Shown here: positions 19,501-28,248 of the stretch, piece after piece
Numbering within the stretch: position 1 is the stretch's first letter
Layout: every line of letters starts with the position of its first letter
Assembly (NCBI GenBank): GCA_009829735.1
Contig: CM020620.1
Location: forward strand, 24,216,020 to 24,280,019
Source of the DNA: Pyropia yezoensis
Lineage: Eukaryota; Rhodophyta; Bangiophyceae; Bangiales; Bangiaceae
Direction: 5' to 3'
DNA length: 64,000 bases
Program-made: the position numbers and the translations under genes
The notes under the pieces: model-generated
Database searches by the model: none
Told to the model about the DNA's origin: nothing
What the model saw: the letters and a program-made list of their open reading frames with translations, nothing else

Positions 19501-21766
19501 GCGCGGGTGCCACCTCTGCAGGGTGAGGGGAATCCTCCGCAGGCACAGGGGACTCCTTCGCAGGCAAAGGGGCCACCTCCACAGGGGGGAAAGACTCCTC
19601 CGCAGGAGCAAGAGCCTCGTCTGCAGGCACGGCGGCCCGCTCTGCAGGAAGAACCTGCGTAGTGGGGAAAGAGTCCTCGGCCGCGGCCGCAGGGCTATCT
19701 CCCGCGGACGGGACAGACGCTGCGTGGTTGTGCTCTACCAGTAGTGGCGGCACATCATCCCCGTCCGCTGAGATGTCCGCCGCCGCTGCCGGCTCACCGG
19801 ACGGGGCGGCATCGACGTCCACCGCGGGAGAGGACTTGATATCGGGGTCTGCAGCCACCACAACAGCGTCTTCAGCCGGGCTACCAGCAGCGATCGTGCG
19901 GACAGCATCTCCCGCCGCCGTATCGACGCCCCCCTCCTCCTCGCCATCATCGCGGCCGTCAAGAGACGGCGCGTCGACATCGTACCGGGGATCCTCGCGA
20001 CAGCCACCGTCTGCAGTTTCGGCCGCATTTGCAATGGCCACTGCCGCCTCCTCCCCCCGCAGCGGAATCTCATCTTCTTCGTCTTCCTCCTCACCCTCAC
20101 CGGCACGGCGAGCTACCCCATCGTCGCTGGCCATCCCCACCACTCCTTCGCTGCTGCGACCGCTGCCATTGGCATCTTGACTGGCATCCATACCGGACGC
20201 CGCTGCCGATGCAGCGCTCACGTCGACACCGCCCCCACGGCCATCGCCGTCGCCCCTGTCACCCTCCTCATCGTCGGCGGACTGCATGCTCACTTCACCG
20301 TCGCTGTCCACGTCGTCCCGGTCGCGCATTAACAGGTTGCGCGCGCTTGGCCGGCGCCCGCGCCCGCCGCCGCCGATATCACTGTCGCCGTCGTCGCTGC
20401 CACTGCCGCTGCCGCTGCCGCTGCCGCTGCCGTCAAACTCGCCATCGTCCATACGCACTCCAGCCCCCCCGTCGACCTGGTCGCCATCGTCAACACCGTC
20501 CATCACCACCACACCATAAGACCCCATCTCCTCCCCCCTGAGGTTGACGTCGCCATCATCATCCTCATCCTCCTCCTCTTCACCCTCCTCTTCTTCGTCG
20601 TCCTCCTCCTCGGTGGTGTCACCCAGCACAATCACGGCGTCGTCAACAACCGGCGCATGTACCGGTGCACCGGGTCCACGGGGAAGCCGGACCACGCCGG
20701 CTCTGGAACCTTCATCCTCCTCCTCTCCGTCATCCGCGTCAACGCTGCTCCCATCTTCAGCGTCGCCATCCTCTGAGCCGTCATAGTCCATGTTGTCGCC
20801 CTCATCAGAATGCGCATCGCCCTCCCCATAGGCCAACCCGCCAGTACCGTACGCCGGGGGCACCGCCGCTGCGGCAGCCGCCTCCAGCGCGGCAACCTCG
20901 GCGTCATAGCTGCCGTTGCCGTCAACGTTGCCGCCACCGCCGTCCCCGTTGCCGCCAACGCCATCAACGATGACGCCACCGTCGTCAAGGTTGCCGCTGG
21001 CGTAGGCTTCGTCATCACCCTCCACGTCGGAATGGTCGTTATCGATGGCAGCAGCCGCTGCCGCCGCCGCGGCTGCCTCAGCCGCCCCTTCCCCGCCGGC
21101 CGCGTCGCCAGCCGCCGTCACGGGGATGGCGGGCACGTGGAGTCCGCCCTCCTCCGCCGCCGCCCCCTCCTCCACGCCGCCCTCTCCCTCCTCCTCCTCC
21201 TCCCCCTCCTCACCATCCGAGTACACGCCAGCCTCCGGCGCACCGGCGGCTGCCGCCGTCGTGCCCCGGTGGTCCCCCTCCCCGTCCGTGTTGCCGTCCC
21301 GGCAATCCCGGTCGCTCGAGTAGTCCCCAGCGACGGCGGCGGCGGGCAGCCCACCCCCCGCACCGCCACCAGCGTCGGCAGCGTCGGCCGCAGCACCGCT
21401 GCCAGCGCGGGCATTGTCCATGGCAGCAACGGCCACGAGACCGGCGGCCGCGCCCGCCGCCGCCGCCACCGCTGCTGCCGCCACCGCTTCCGACCCCCCG
21501 ACCACGTCAACCCCGTCCCGCGGGGAGTCCACGGCCGCGCCCTCTGCCGCATCGACCAGCGCCGCAGCCGCCGCCAACGCCGCCACGGGTACCGGCGTGG
21601 CGGCGTCCCGTGGGGGTGTCCCGCCCGGCCTTGCCAGCTCTGGCAGCGCCGGTGACGACGACGACGATGGCGGTGGCGACGGCGACGGCGATGGCGGCGG
21701 CGGCGGCTCTGGCCCACCGCCGCCGCCGTCCCCGCCGCCGTCGCCGGGCAGCGGCGTCGCCGCCAT
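13538..21766 (-). CDS. Giant FG-repeat protein with C-terminal ZC3HC1/Pml39-type C3HC and Rsm1 domains
   Basis: A continuous 2742-residue frame runs from the first ATG at 21766. The order is: (1) Ala/Gly-rich start; (2) a strongly acidic region with D/E runs, about residues 200-560; (3) Ala/Pro-rich repeats; (4) an FG-repeat region, about 955-1280, with many xFG motifs (PTFGAP, PPFGTP, GLFGST, SFGTS); (5) a non-repetitive ~130-residue segment, about 1604-1730 (SGEIKFYGTENKRLAKT, WWVVLGPL); (6) a Lys-rich helix (MARLAKEKEAKKRK); (7) an NIPA/ZC3HC1-like pair. In the pair, domain 1 has RPWSAADYVARLATFRSDGW and ECSRRGWALAASGRL (about 2404-2510). Domain 2 has LLACERCGAEVLL ... FDARREHYPYCPVL (about 2595-2670). 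ZC3HC1/Pml39 proteins bind the nuclear basket and FG repeats line the pore, so a nuclear-basket nucleoporin is the likely role. Unseen introns could shorten it. Confidence 0.7.
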   Translation of the reverse strand: MAATPLPGDGGGDGGGGGPEPPPPPSPSPSPPPSSSSSPALPELARPGGTPPRDAATPVPVAALAAAAALVDAAEGAAVDSPRDGVDVVGGSEAVAAAAVAAAAGAAAGLVAVAAMDNARAGSGAAADAADAGGGAGGGLPAAAVAGDYSSDRDCRDGNTDGEGDHRGTTAAAAGAPEAGVYSDGEEGEEEEEGEGGVEEGAAAEEGGLHVPAIPVTAAGDAAGGEGAAEAAAAAAAAAAIDNDHSDVEGDDEAYASGNLDDGGVIVDGVGGNGDGGGGNVDGNGSYDAEVAALEAAAAAAVPPAYGTGGLAYGEGDAHSDEGDNMDYDGSEDGDAEDGSSVDADDGEEEDEGSRAGVVRLPRGPGAPVHAPVVDDAVIVLGDTTEEEDDEEEEGEEEEDEDDDGDVNLRGEEMGSYGVVVMDGVDDGDQVDGGAGVRMDDGEFDGSGSGSGSGSGSDDGDSDIGGGGRGRRPSARNLLMRDRDDVDSDGEVSMQSADDEEGDRGDGDGRGGGVDVSAASAAASGMDASQDANGSGRSSEGVVGMASDDGVARRAGEGEEEDEEDEIPLRGEEAAVAIANAAETADGGCREDPRYDVDAPSLDGRDDGEEEGGVDTAAGDAVRTIAAGSPAEDAVVVAADPDIKSSPAVDVDAAPSGEPAAAADISADGDDVPPLLVEHNHAASVPSAGDSPAAAAEDSFPTTQVLPAERAAVPADEALAPAEESFPPVEVAPLPAKESPVPAEDSPHPAEVAPAPTEEYPSPAAESPCAAAEPEVLDAAGAMAVAGGQAVSDQRAAVASASPSDSVAQHATVGVVIATEDVKGGALDEREEGEAQGSTAAAPAVSSPPPSTGSTGVDGPPATSTDAAVPADAAAAPADAAAPPVARTPVASAAPAAESPADAPAAEPSADAHAAQPSAGAPSAQPFADVPAPELTADAPSATPAVGTPAASLAGAPSNAPTAVTPTAAPTFGVLAAAPPFGTPVVAPTFGAAAAAPAFGTAAPTFGASPTAPTFGAPAVAPTFGTPAAAPTFDVSTSAAPPSGAAASPFGGGASATPLFGATPSTPSLAATPADAAGVTPTAAPPSGTGGTVPTPSSGGMAPPAVSGTPPSFGTPFGAPPLSAAGPTPGAGPFGSTRGGFRFGASPPGGAGAWEPSAVHALASASPPRGSSGSRVSAPLFGLATPASGSGGRGGASPFPLATFSPFSSPPPLAPTGAGRGAGATPTAAIKPPATPVTSAAPASAPAAPAAPAFSFGTSPSPSAGLFGSTSKSALNPFAASFSPSASPAVKTPAAAAATDAAPAAAAAPSSATPPATTNPMDESPTVDPPTRASVADKGVTDGDAAARASPGSAPAAAATAAAAIAADEAPPATPSAEAPTPAAPSAAASTPAAVPPAAPTPAAPVADESTPTAPAPDVPTPAAPTSDVSTPAAAVAPGSTPSGVIDGGDVAATEGAPAAMAASENVVPQVDTDGKEPWRGPERMDMDEPPLSASVAVAMTPSAVAAVPSVTPASPPVAAVLPTVSPVAAASSTGPQAPSAPAALSVGTPTPAPASAAAPFPATPPLAAVSPLAPTLGLSPQPPAHPTVLSVTAAAAGVPPAAMDLMNVCSGEIKFYGTENKRLAKTVSGCTIVIHRLVAAHQPVWWVVLGPLTPRTTVAEAVVARVAIRKDALRLTRTKRTTNPAGLVFTLLPGAGSVPGAVLPPYEKVLYEGDVEGVLVPAFLAALMGAESQPPSLPPPLPPAAPALKPVAALVVPPGQQVGGLAGPAGPPPVAAGVTAPTAAAGGAPPRGVKKPNAFSAMLQQRMARLAKEKEAKKRKSASGTPAVGAAIDGAGAADKAAAGEAASAAGPATASAAVPPPCVVAAPPPAPATAVTPLPAPAAAASSSLASSAAPAAPTTAPSLPAVPPTAGGMAGAPLPPRPSSPASSLTPFSPLDSSAALVPVAPGASTASAAAAGSGGHAASARPPALPAVPDPGAPARASTVSAPVAAAASVPATAAPAEPTSAMEVDVTPATATRSGIAAAVAPVEAAIARPAAEVGQSLAAAPAGDAPPPAKRPRPAEEVAVTPTPGGVEASPRVSHTALPGGSAAPAAGGRGVPTGKGAASAAAAPAAAPLTGDAEAASDLLSMAAVPVAAAASGLRAPPPPAPPMPVRGSLAAAAAAATKAPALLPPPPAASSPAVSAPPARPPVAPAAAAAHPTGAAKRAAPGGSGGAAAAKPPPPPGGVAKKARLAGGTPESDAAVAQARAARFGLLPPAARGVGGPAPPASAAPPPAAALAAATATTTGPVAAAATPAPAAADECMEVTPATGVAAAAPPAAAAAAATRRPAALPLAAVRAALDAEVADALAAAAAARTAVAGGRLRRLARGHAVDVADAAAAAAAVARSGDGDGSGGSARPWSAADYVARLATFRSDGWLANALVGAADAVECSRRGWALAASGRLCSTDGATLDLREGVLGGDGDRGDGGGATAAAATAAGTPTSPPRWAGDAEADRLREAIAGSGHAPLSMWTGTATPPAVAAAAAPTPTAVRARLGPLRSAVGGGRGGGGSGVPRLAVPPAVAAAVGAGPTAAAGHNGGGRRRWGVAEVLAAWGWSLEEGTGRGGTPELLLACERCGAEVLLSEAAAAPAVPASPAGVTATASAPVGGGFDARREHYPYCPVLREGGAVGAAAVEAVLGGGGAEAPSTRWPKGGGDAYRPARLRLWRRDRALVPFVCSCFKENVSNGCVSSFVFP

Positions 21767-22895
21767 GGCCACGGGCGCGGCGGACACACGCACACCACGG
21801 GAAGCGGCGTCGGCAGGAGCGGTGTGGGAGGGGGAAAGGGTGGGGGGGGAGCTGACGGGTTCCAGGCGGCGGGGGGCAAGCTTGAGAATGACAGAATATG
21901 AACTGGTGGGGGGGCAGGGGCGGGGAGCGTCGAGAAAGTGGCTGCGGGGCGCCAACTAACAGCACCTTGCGCCGCCGAGCGCGTCGGGTGCGGGATCCCC
22001 AACGCCAGCACCGCAACTGTCAACGCCCAGATAAAAAATAGAACCAGCGTCACAATCACTCCTTAACTGGTGACACTATTTGAATTTTACAAAACACGGC
22101 CCAAAAGATGCCAATCAACCTGGGTTCCCCGTGTAAAACTTGTACCCCATGCGAGAGCCTTTTGTATTCGTTGACATGGGCAACATGTTGGAACGGCGCC
22201 GGGAACGGCACGCGTTGCCTGGAACGGCACGCGTCGCCGGGAACGGCAGTGTCTACATATGAGTTGGATGTTGATTCTGGTGTGAACCTTTGAGAAGTTG
22301 CGATAGGGTCATTACTCGCTTCGAAAAGTACTTACAAGTGAGGAGCGGAAAACTGCCTTGATGGGCAAGTGCCTCCATGGGTGATCGCCAGGACCCCGTT
22401 AGAGATTCGCGAAGAGGCGGGTACACTTCCCCGACGGTGACCGCCGAACCCATTGAGTCCTCTGCGGCCCTGCCGCGGCTGCCGTCGCGCGGACGTGGGC
22501 CACCGTCACAGAGTCGTGGAAGTACACTCTGGCGGTGGTCGCAGGAGGGAGGTGGTGCCACCGGCCGTCGTCGTGGTGCATCCTACCCTGGCCCGCATAC
22601 GCGTCCGCCGCCTACCGCCCTACGCCGCTGCTGCCTACCTGCGCCGCCGCCGCCATCCCCTGCTACGCTATTTTCTGGTTCCGCACTTTTCTGTTTCTCC
22701 GCTGCCACTGCTGCCGCTGCCGCCGCTGTTACCGCTGTCGCCACCCCCGCCGCAGTTCCCGCCGCCGCCACCACCACCATCACTACCATCACGACCACCA
22801 CCACGACCACCACCGCCACCGCCACCTCCTTCGCCACCGCCACCGCCACCGCCACCGCCACCGCCACCGCCACCGCCGCAACCTCGCCAGCCGGC
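21767..22895. promoter_or_regulatory. Divergent upstream region between the FG-repeat gene and the helicase gene
   Basis: This 1.1-kb stretch lies between two diverging starts. The part at 22020-22360 is AT-richer than its surroundings (TTTGAATTTTACAAAACACGG near 22078) and contains the 19-bp repeats listed separately. From 22763 to 22880 there is a CAC/CCACCG microsatellite just before the chosen helicase start. The helicase frame is open upstream to an ATG at 22377, but that extension is mostly microsatellite-encoded Thr/Ala. Confidence 0.45.
22190..22249 (+). repeat. Short tandem repeat, GGAACGGC-containing 19-mers
   Basis: GGAACGGC occurs at 22190, 22202, 22221 and 22240. The two central units are 19 bp (GGAACGGCACGCGTTGCCT and a near copy), each with an ACGCGT core. 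They sit in the shared upstream region of two divergent genes and could be protein-binding sites or a small satellite. Confidence 0.6.
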
Positions 22896-25800
22896 ATGGT
22901 CCCCCCCCCCGTACGGGCGCTCGCCCGGCCGTGGACCGCCTGGGTCGCCCCCCTCCCCACGGCTGTGGCGGCGGCAGCGCCTGCGGTAGCGGGCGGCGCA
23001 CACCGCGGGCGGCGCCGCCCCGCCCTCTTGCCCCGCCACGGGGCGCCGCCATGGTTGGCCCCGCCCCGCCCGTGGGGGGGGTCCCCGCCGGCGGCGCCCC
23101 CAACCCCGCGGTCCGCCGACGTCACGCCCCGTGGCTGGCCGCCTCGCCGGGTGACCGTGACGTGCGTGCGGGACGCGGGGGGGGACGCGCCGCCGCGAGC
23201 GGCGGCGGCGGGGCTGCCCTTCCCCTCCCCGCCCCCTCCTACCGCAGGTGTCGGTGGTGGCGGTGGGGGCGGCGGCGACGTCGAAGTCGGCAGCAGCGGC
23301 CACGGTGGTGTGCCCCCATCTCCCAGCGTCGTGACCACCGACGCGGTGGCGGCGGTGCTCCGGGGCCTCAATGAAGAGCAGGTAGCGGCGGTCACCGCCC
23401 CCACCACCGCCCCCGTTATGGTGCTGGCGGGCCCCGGCTCGGGCAAGACCCGCGTCCTCACCGCCCGCGCCGCCTACCTCGCCGCCGCCGCAGGGGTGCC
23501 GCCGTCGTCCATGCTCGCCGTCACGTTTACCAACAAGGCGGCGACAGAGATGGGGGAACGGCTGGGGCGGTTGCTCGCTCCGCAAGGGGAGGACGCTCGT
23601 GACAGTGGTGGCGGGGGCGATGGGGGGGGCGCTGGTGGCGACGACGGAGATGGCGGCGGCGGCAGCGGCAGTGGGGCCTCCACACGGCAGCGCGCCCCAC
23701 GGGGCGCGACGGTGGCCACCCTCCACTCGATGGCCTGCCGCTGGCTCCGGCAGTACGGCTCGGCCATTGGGGTTCCCCCCACGTACGCGGTGCTGGCAGC
23801 CGACGATTCGCGGCGCCTGGTGGCGGCGGTGGTCAAGGACGCGGGCCTGGACCCGCTGGTGGTGCGCCCGCGGGCGGTCGCGGCGGCCATTTCCTACGCC
23901 AAGAACGTGAGCCCCCTGGGCGACGGCGGTCAGGACGGGTGGCTGGCGGCCGTCCCCAAGACGCTGCCGCAGGGGCGCGCCCTGGCGACCGCCTATTGGG
24001 CACGGTGCCGGGAGTTGGTGGCCCTGGACTTTGATGACCTCCTCCTCGCCGCCCGGTGGCTGCTGTGGGCCGCCCCCGACGTGCGGGCGGCGCTGCAGGC
24101 GCGCTACCGTCACGTGCTGGTGGACGAGTGGCAAGACCTCAACGTCGTGCAGTATGACATCTTGCGGCTGTTGGCCTCACCGGCAATGCAGGTAGCGCGG
24201 GGGGGCGGCGGGGGCGGGGGCGCCCTCCCCGCCCCCCCCTCCACGTTTTGTGTGGGCGACTTTGACCAGCTGTTGTACTCATGGCGTGGCGCGCGGGCGG
24301 AGAATGGGACGACCTTCCCCGCCGACTTTGGCACCCCCGCCGCGCCGGTGGCGCGCTTTGAGCTCTCTGCCAACTACCGCTCCACGGGCGTCATCACCGC
24401 CGTCGGGTCGGCGCTCATTGCGGGCAACCCGGGGCGCGGGGGCCGGGCGCCGATGCGGTCGATCCGGGGCGTGTCCCCGTCCACCCCGCGGGTGGTTGTG
24501 GTGCCCGCCTCTGACGCCCGCACCGAGGCGGCGTACGTGGTCGCCCGCGCCCGTGGGCTTGTTCGCTCTGGCGAAGTGCCCTCTTACGGCTCCATTGCGG
24601 TCATGTACCGGTCCAACGTGGCGTCACGGGCGCTTGAAGAGGCGCTGGTGGCGGGCGGGGACGTGCCCTACCGCCTCACCGGGGGGGTCCGCTTTTACGA
24701 ACGCCGCGAAGTGCGGGACCTATGTGCGTACCTCCGCCTGGCATCGTCGACGGCCGACGGGGTGGCCTTTGCGCGCGTCGTCAACGTGCCGCCGCGGCGG
24801 ATTGGGGACAAGACTCTCGAGGCGCTGGACGCGTACGCTGCGTCTGCAGGGGACGGTGGCACGCCCGTTGGCGCCGCCCACGCCGTGCGGCTGCTGGTCG
24901 CTGCGGCTGCCGCCGGCGAGGCGGTGCCGCTGCGCAAGGCGGCGGTAGCGCAGCTGGGCTCCTTTGTGGCCGTCATTGACGGCCTGACGGTGGCCGCCGC
25001 GGCGGGTGCGTCTGTGGGGGACCTGCTGGACCAGACGCTCGCGGCGGTGGGCTACCAAGAGTACCTCGCCACCGCCCCATTCCCCGACGTCAAGGGCGTC
25101 TCGGACGGGGAGGCGCGGCAGCAGCGGTGGGCCAACGTCCTGGAGCTCCGCTCCGTTGCGCACGAGGCAACCTCCCTGGCCGACTTTTTGGACGAGGCCG
25201 CCCTCATGGCGGGTGACACCCCCGACGACACGGCCACCGCGGGCAGCGGCGGTGCCTCCACCCCGCGCCTGTCGCTTATGACGCTGCACGCGTCCAAGGG
25301 CCTCGAGTTTGAGGCCGTTTTCCTCGTTGGCCTCGAGGAGGGGAGCCTCCCCGCCTACTCGGCCATCGTCGCCGCGGGAGATGGCCAGTCCGGGGGGCTA
25401 GAGGAGGAGCGCCGCCTCGCGTACGTGGGCGTCACCCGTGCCCGCACGCGCCTGTACCTGTGCTTCAAGCGCCGCCGCATGACGGTGGTCCGCGGCGGCG
25501 CCGCGCCAGGCGACATGGATGGGGATGCGTCTGACCCGGACGGTGGCGGCGGCGGCGGCAGCCGTATGGTGATGCTGCCCACCGAGCCCAGCCGCTTTCT
25601 CGCCGACCTGGCGCCCTCGCTGGTGGAAGTTGCCGACGTGGCCACGGGGGGGGTGGTGCGAGAGGATGAGGGGGCAGCCGCCGCCCTGGACGGCCGCCGC
25701 GCGTGGGAGGTGGATCCGGCTGCCGACCGCCGCGGCGTCATCGGTAGTGGCGGCGGCAGCGGCGGCGGCGGCGGGGGTGCCATTGGCGGCGGCGCGGGAG

Positions 25801-26144
25801 GTTGGGCGGCGGCCGCCCGCGGCGGCCGCCCAACCCGCCAGTCCACCGCCGCCGCAACGGGCGCGGCAACGGCCCGGCGGGTGGCGGCACGGCGGCGGCC
25901 GGCGGGGGCCAACCGCGCGCCCCGCGGGCGGCCACCGTCGGCAGCGTCGTCGGCGGGCGGCGGGTCGCCACGGCCGGCGCTTGCTTGGACTGAGGGCGCC
26001 TTTGTGCGGTGCCCCGTGCGGGAGCGGGGCCTCATCATGCGGGTGGACGCGGCGTCGGGGGAGATGGACGTCTACTGGCTGCGCTCTGCCTCTACGGAAA
26101 CGATGGGAGTGGGAGGACGTCAGGGGCTCACCCTCACCCGCTGA
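22896..26144 (+). CDS. UvrD/Rep/Srs2-type ATP-dependent DNA helicase, probably organelle-targeted
   Basis: This is a superfamily 1A 3'-5' DNA helicase of 1082 residues from the ATG at 22896. Visible motifs: Q motif/motif I LNEEQVAAVT and AGPGSGKT (178-185, Walker A K184); motif Ia AVTFTNKAATEM; motif II VLVDEWQDLN (D410, E411); motif III GDFDQLLYSWRGA; motif IV ELSANYRST; motif V LMTLHASKGLEFEAVFLVGLEEG; motif VI EEERRLAYVGVTRAR. The family unwinds DNA in repair and replication restart and strips recombinase filaments. The first ~150 residues are Arg/Ala/Pro-rich with almost no acidic residues, like a plastid or mitochondrial presequence. Plants have an organelle-type SRS2-like/UvrD helicase. 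The C-terminus has a Gly/Arg-rich linker and a final RGLIMRVDAASGEMDVYW segment. Motifs II and III depart from the usual DE(F/Y)QDTN and GDDDQSIY. An ATG at 22377 is an alternative start. Confidence 0.9.
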   Translation: MVPPPVRALARPWTAWVAPLPTAVAAAAPAVAGGAHRGRRRPALLPRHGAPPWLAPPRPWGGSPPAAPPTPRSADVTPRGWPPRRVTVTCVRDAGGDAPPRAAAAGLPFPSPPPPTAGVGGGGGGGGDVEVGSSGHGGVPPSPSVVTTDAVAAVLRGLNEEQVAAVTAPTTAPVMVLAGPGSGKTRVLTARAAYLAAAAGVPPSSMLAVTFTNKAATEMGERLGRLLAPQGEDARDSGGGGDGGGAGGDDGDGGGGSGSGASTRQRAPRGATVATLHSMACRWLRQYGSAIGVPPTYAVLAADDSRRLVAAVVKDAGLDPLVVRPRAVAAAISYAKNVSPLGDGGQDGWLAAVPKTLPQGRALATAYWARCRELVALDFDDLLLAARWLLWAAPDVRAALQARYRHVLVDEWQDLNVVQYDILRLLASPAMQVARGGGGGGGALPAPPSTFCVGDFDQLLYSWRGARAENGTTFPADFGTPAAPVARFELSANYRSTGVITAVGSALIAGNPGRGGRAPMRSIRGVSPSTPRVVVVPASDARTEAAYVVARARGLVRSGEVPSYGSIAVMYRSNVASRALEEALVAGGDVPYRLTGGVRFYERREVRDLCAYLRLASSTADGVAFARVVNVPPRRIGDKTLEALDAYAASAGDGGTPVGAAHAVRLLVAAAAAGEAVPLRKAAVAQLGSFVAVIDGLTVAAAAGASVGDLLDQTLAAVGYQEYLATAPFPDVKGVSDGEARQQRWANVLELRSVAHEATSLADFLDEAALMAGDTPDDTATAGSGGASTPRLSLMTLHASKGLEFEAVFLVGLEEGSLPAYSAIVAAGDGQSGGLEEERRLAYVGVTRARTRLYLCFKRRRMTVVRGGAAPGDMDGDASDPDGGGGGGSRMVMLPTEPSRFLADLAPSLVEVADVATGGVVREDEGAAAALDGRRAWEVDPAADRRGVIGSGGGSGGGGGGAIGGGAGGWAAAARGGRPTRQSTAAATGAATARRVAARRRPAGANRAPRGRPPSAASSAGGGSPRPALAWTEGAFVRCPVRERGLIMRVDAASGEMDVYWLRSASTETMGVGGRQGLTLTR

Positions 26145-28248
26145 GGGGGGGAGGGGGGTGAGGGGAGGGGTGCCGGCGGGGCCACTGCGGGTTCCGCCGT
26201 GGGGGTGGGGGAAAGTGGGCGTATTTGGGAGAAGGGGGGGCAGAGGGGCGGAGGGGCGGGAGGCGGCCCGGTGCTGCCTACGCGCGCCGCCGGCGCAAAG
26301 CCGCGATCCTTCGCCCTCCCCCGCTGGGGGTCTGTCCCCCAACGTTGACCAGGTAGCGGCCGTGAAAGGGGCGAGCTGAAGTGTTGCGCGCGGGCATGCA
26401 CGCGGGCAAGCACGCGAGCGCACTGAGGTAGGGCCATCGTCGGCCATCTCGGGCGTCGTGCCGCACCCTCTGGCGTGGTGATTGCCACCGCCACCGCCGC
26501 CGTCGCCGCCGCCGCCGTGGGCGGTCGGGTGGCACGGGACGGCAATGGGTGGGGAAGGGGGGTGCACCCACCGTCGCCGCCGCCGCCGCCGCCGTCCTCT
26601 ACACAGCACACCTCGACGCGGCCGCCGCGCTACTGGCAGGCGCACTGGTGCGGATGCAAGCCAAGCTCGACGACCTCTACTCGGACACCCTGCCATTGGC
26701 GGGGGGAGGCGGTCCCCGCGGAGGGTGTGGGCGCGGTACTAGCGCGGCTGGCGCCGCCGCCGGCTGGGGCGGCCGCGCCAATGCGGCGGACGCGTTTGAC
26801 AACCTCCTCTACCGCCTTCTCTTGGTGCTGTCACTGGGGGGGTCTCTCTCGGCAGCTGGTGCAGACGTGGGCGTCCGCTCTGCCGTGCCGGCAATTGTGG
26901 CAGTACGGCGGCTGGTCGGTGCCGGCAGGGGGCGGCCGGCAGCGACCGCGTCAGCGGCTGCAGAGGGAGTCCAACGGCGAGGTGGCACCCGCCGCGCGCC
27001 TCTGTCTGCCCCACTTCCCCGAGGCCGTGGCAGTTGTTGCGGCGTCGATACTGTTAGCGGCGATTGCGCAACTTTCGGCGCCGCAGGGGCGACTGTGCAG
27101 GCGGCTGACGATGCCGCTGGCACCGCAACATTGGCGGTGGCGGCGGCGGGGCCAGCCGATACCGCTACACCCCTTGGGGTGATGGGTTTTTGGGAGGGGC
27201 GGGCAAGATGGTGGCGGTGTTGGCTGCTGTGGGGGAGGGAGGGGCGCCCGCTGGATGAGCGGGTGGCTACCGTGCTCTCTTTGTACCGACGCTGCACCGT
27301 CCATCAGTGGCTACCCGCTGCGGGGTTCACGGCGGGGCGGGGTCTGGCGACTAGGCAGAAGCGATGGCGGTTTTGGCTGCGGCGTCGCACTGGCCGCTGC
27401 GTGTGGGGGAGTGGGGTCGGTGGTTGTTGGGGTGGCAGTAGGCGCTGGGCCAAGACTGACGGGGCCGGAGTTTGTCTTGGTGTGCGCCATGAGCTCTCTG
27501 CACTGTATGCGCCGCCTTGCTCCCGGTGGTGCCGCCCCACAGTTTGTGGTGGGCACCGTGGCGGTGGCTGTCCTGGATGTCGGCGAGCCGCGGGAGGATG
27601 GGATGGATGCGGCGGGCACGCAGCGTGCACGCAAAAGCGATGCGTGGCGTGGTCGCCCACCGAGCCGGGGGTGAGAGAGTCCACCCGCTCCACCAGCGGA
27701 GGTATCTTCCAAGGCTCTGCGTCGTCGTCACGGCCGGCGCCGCTGTCTTGGTCACCGGCGGCAGCGGGGGTGGCGGCGGTGGCGGCGGACGACAGGTCCA
27801 CCTTACCGTGGGTGTGGACATAGGCCACCCATTTCTGTAGCCAATTCATTCAAGGCAGACCGCAACTTGACGCGGCGCGTGAAAGGGCACCAAATCTCAG
27901 GGCACGAGTAAACCGTGCGCAGACAAAGAACGAAGAACGCAAAACCACACGCGCACAACGCGCCGGGAAGAGAACGAAGGCTGACACGAGGTCAGTCGAC
28001 ATTAGCATCGCTTGTGGCATGGCAAAGCCCATCAGCGTCGCATGCGGCTTGGCCAAGCCCCAGCACGGCGACCGCGCGGGGCTCGCAGTCCGCATCGCAC
28101 GGCGCGTCCCAAACCAAAGCCAGAAGGCAGTTGCAAAGCACCCGACGCCTACGGCGGGTAGTGTCCACCGCGCAAGCAGCCACTCTCTCTTATCGCCACC
28201 ATCCAAACTTGAACGCTCGCTAGAAGAGATCACGAGCGGTCAAGGCAT
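26145..28248. other. Intergenic region with one weak coding-like stretch
   Basis: This is 2.1 kb between the helicase stop and the 3' end of the NB-ARC/TPR gene. Plus-strand 26585-26910 reads partly like protein (HLDAAAALLAGALVRMQAKL, ANAADAFDNLLYRLLLVLSL). No ATG opens that frame before MQAKL, and downstream the frame becomes Cys/Trp/Arg-rich and unconvincing. It could be the remnant or one exon of a small gene. The rest (27200-28248) holds nothing I can name. Confidence 0.3.
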
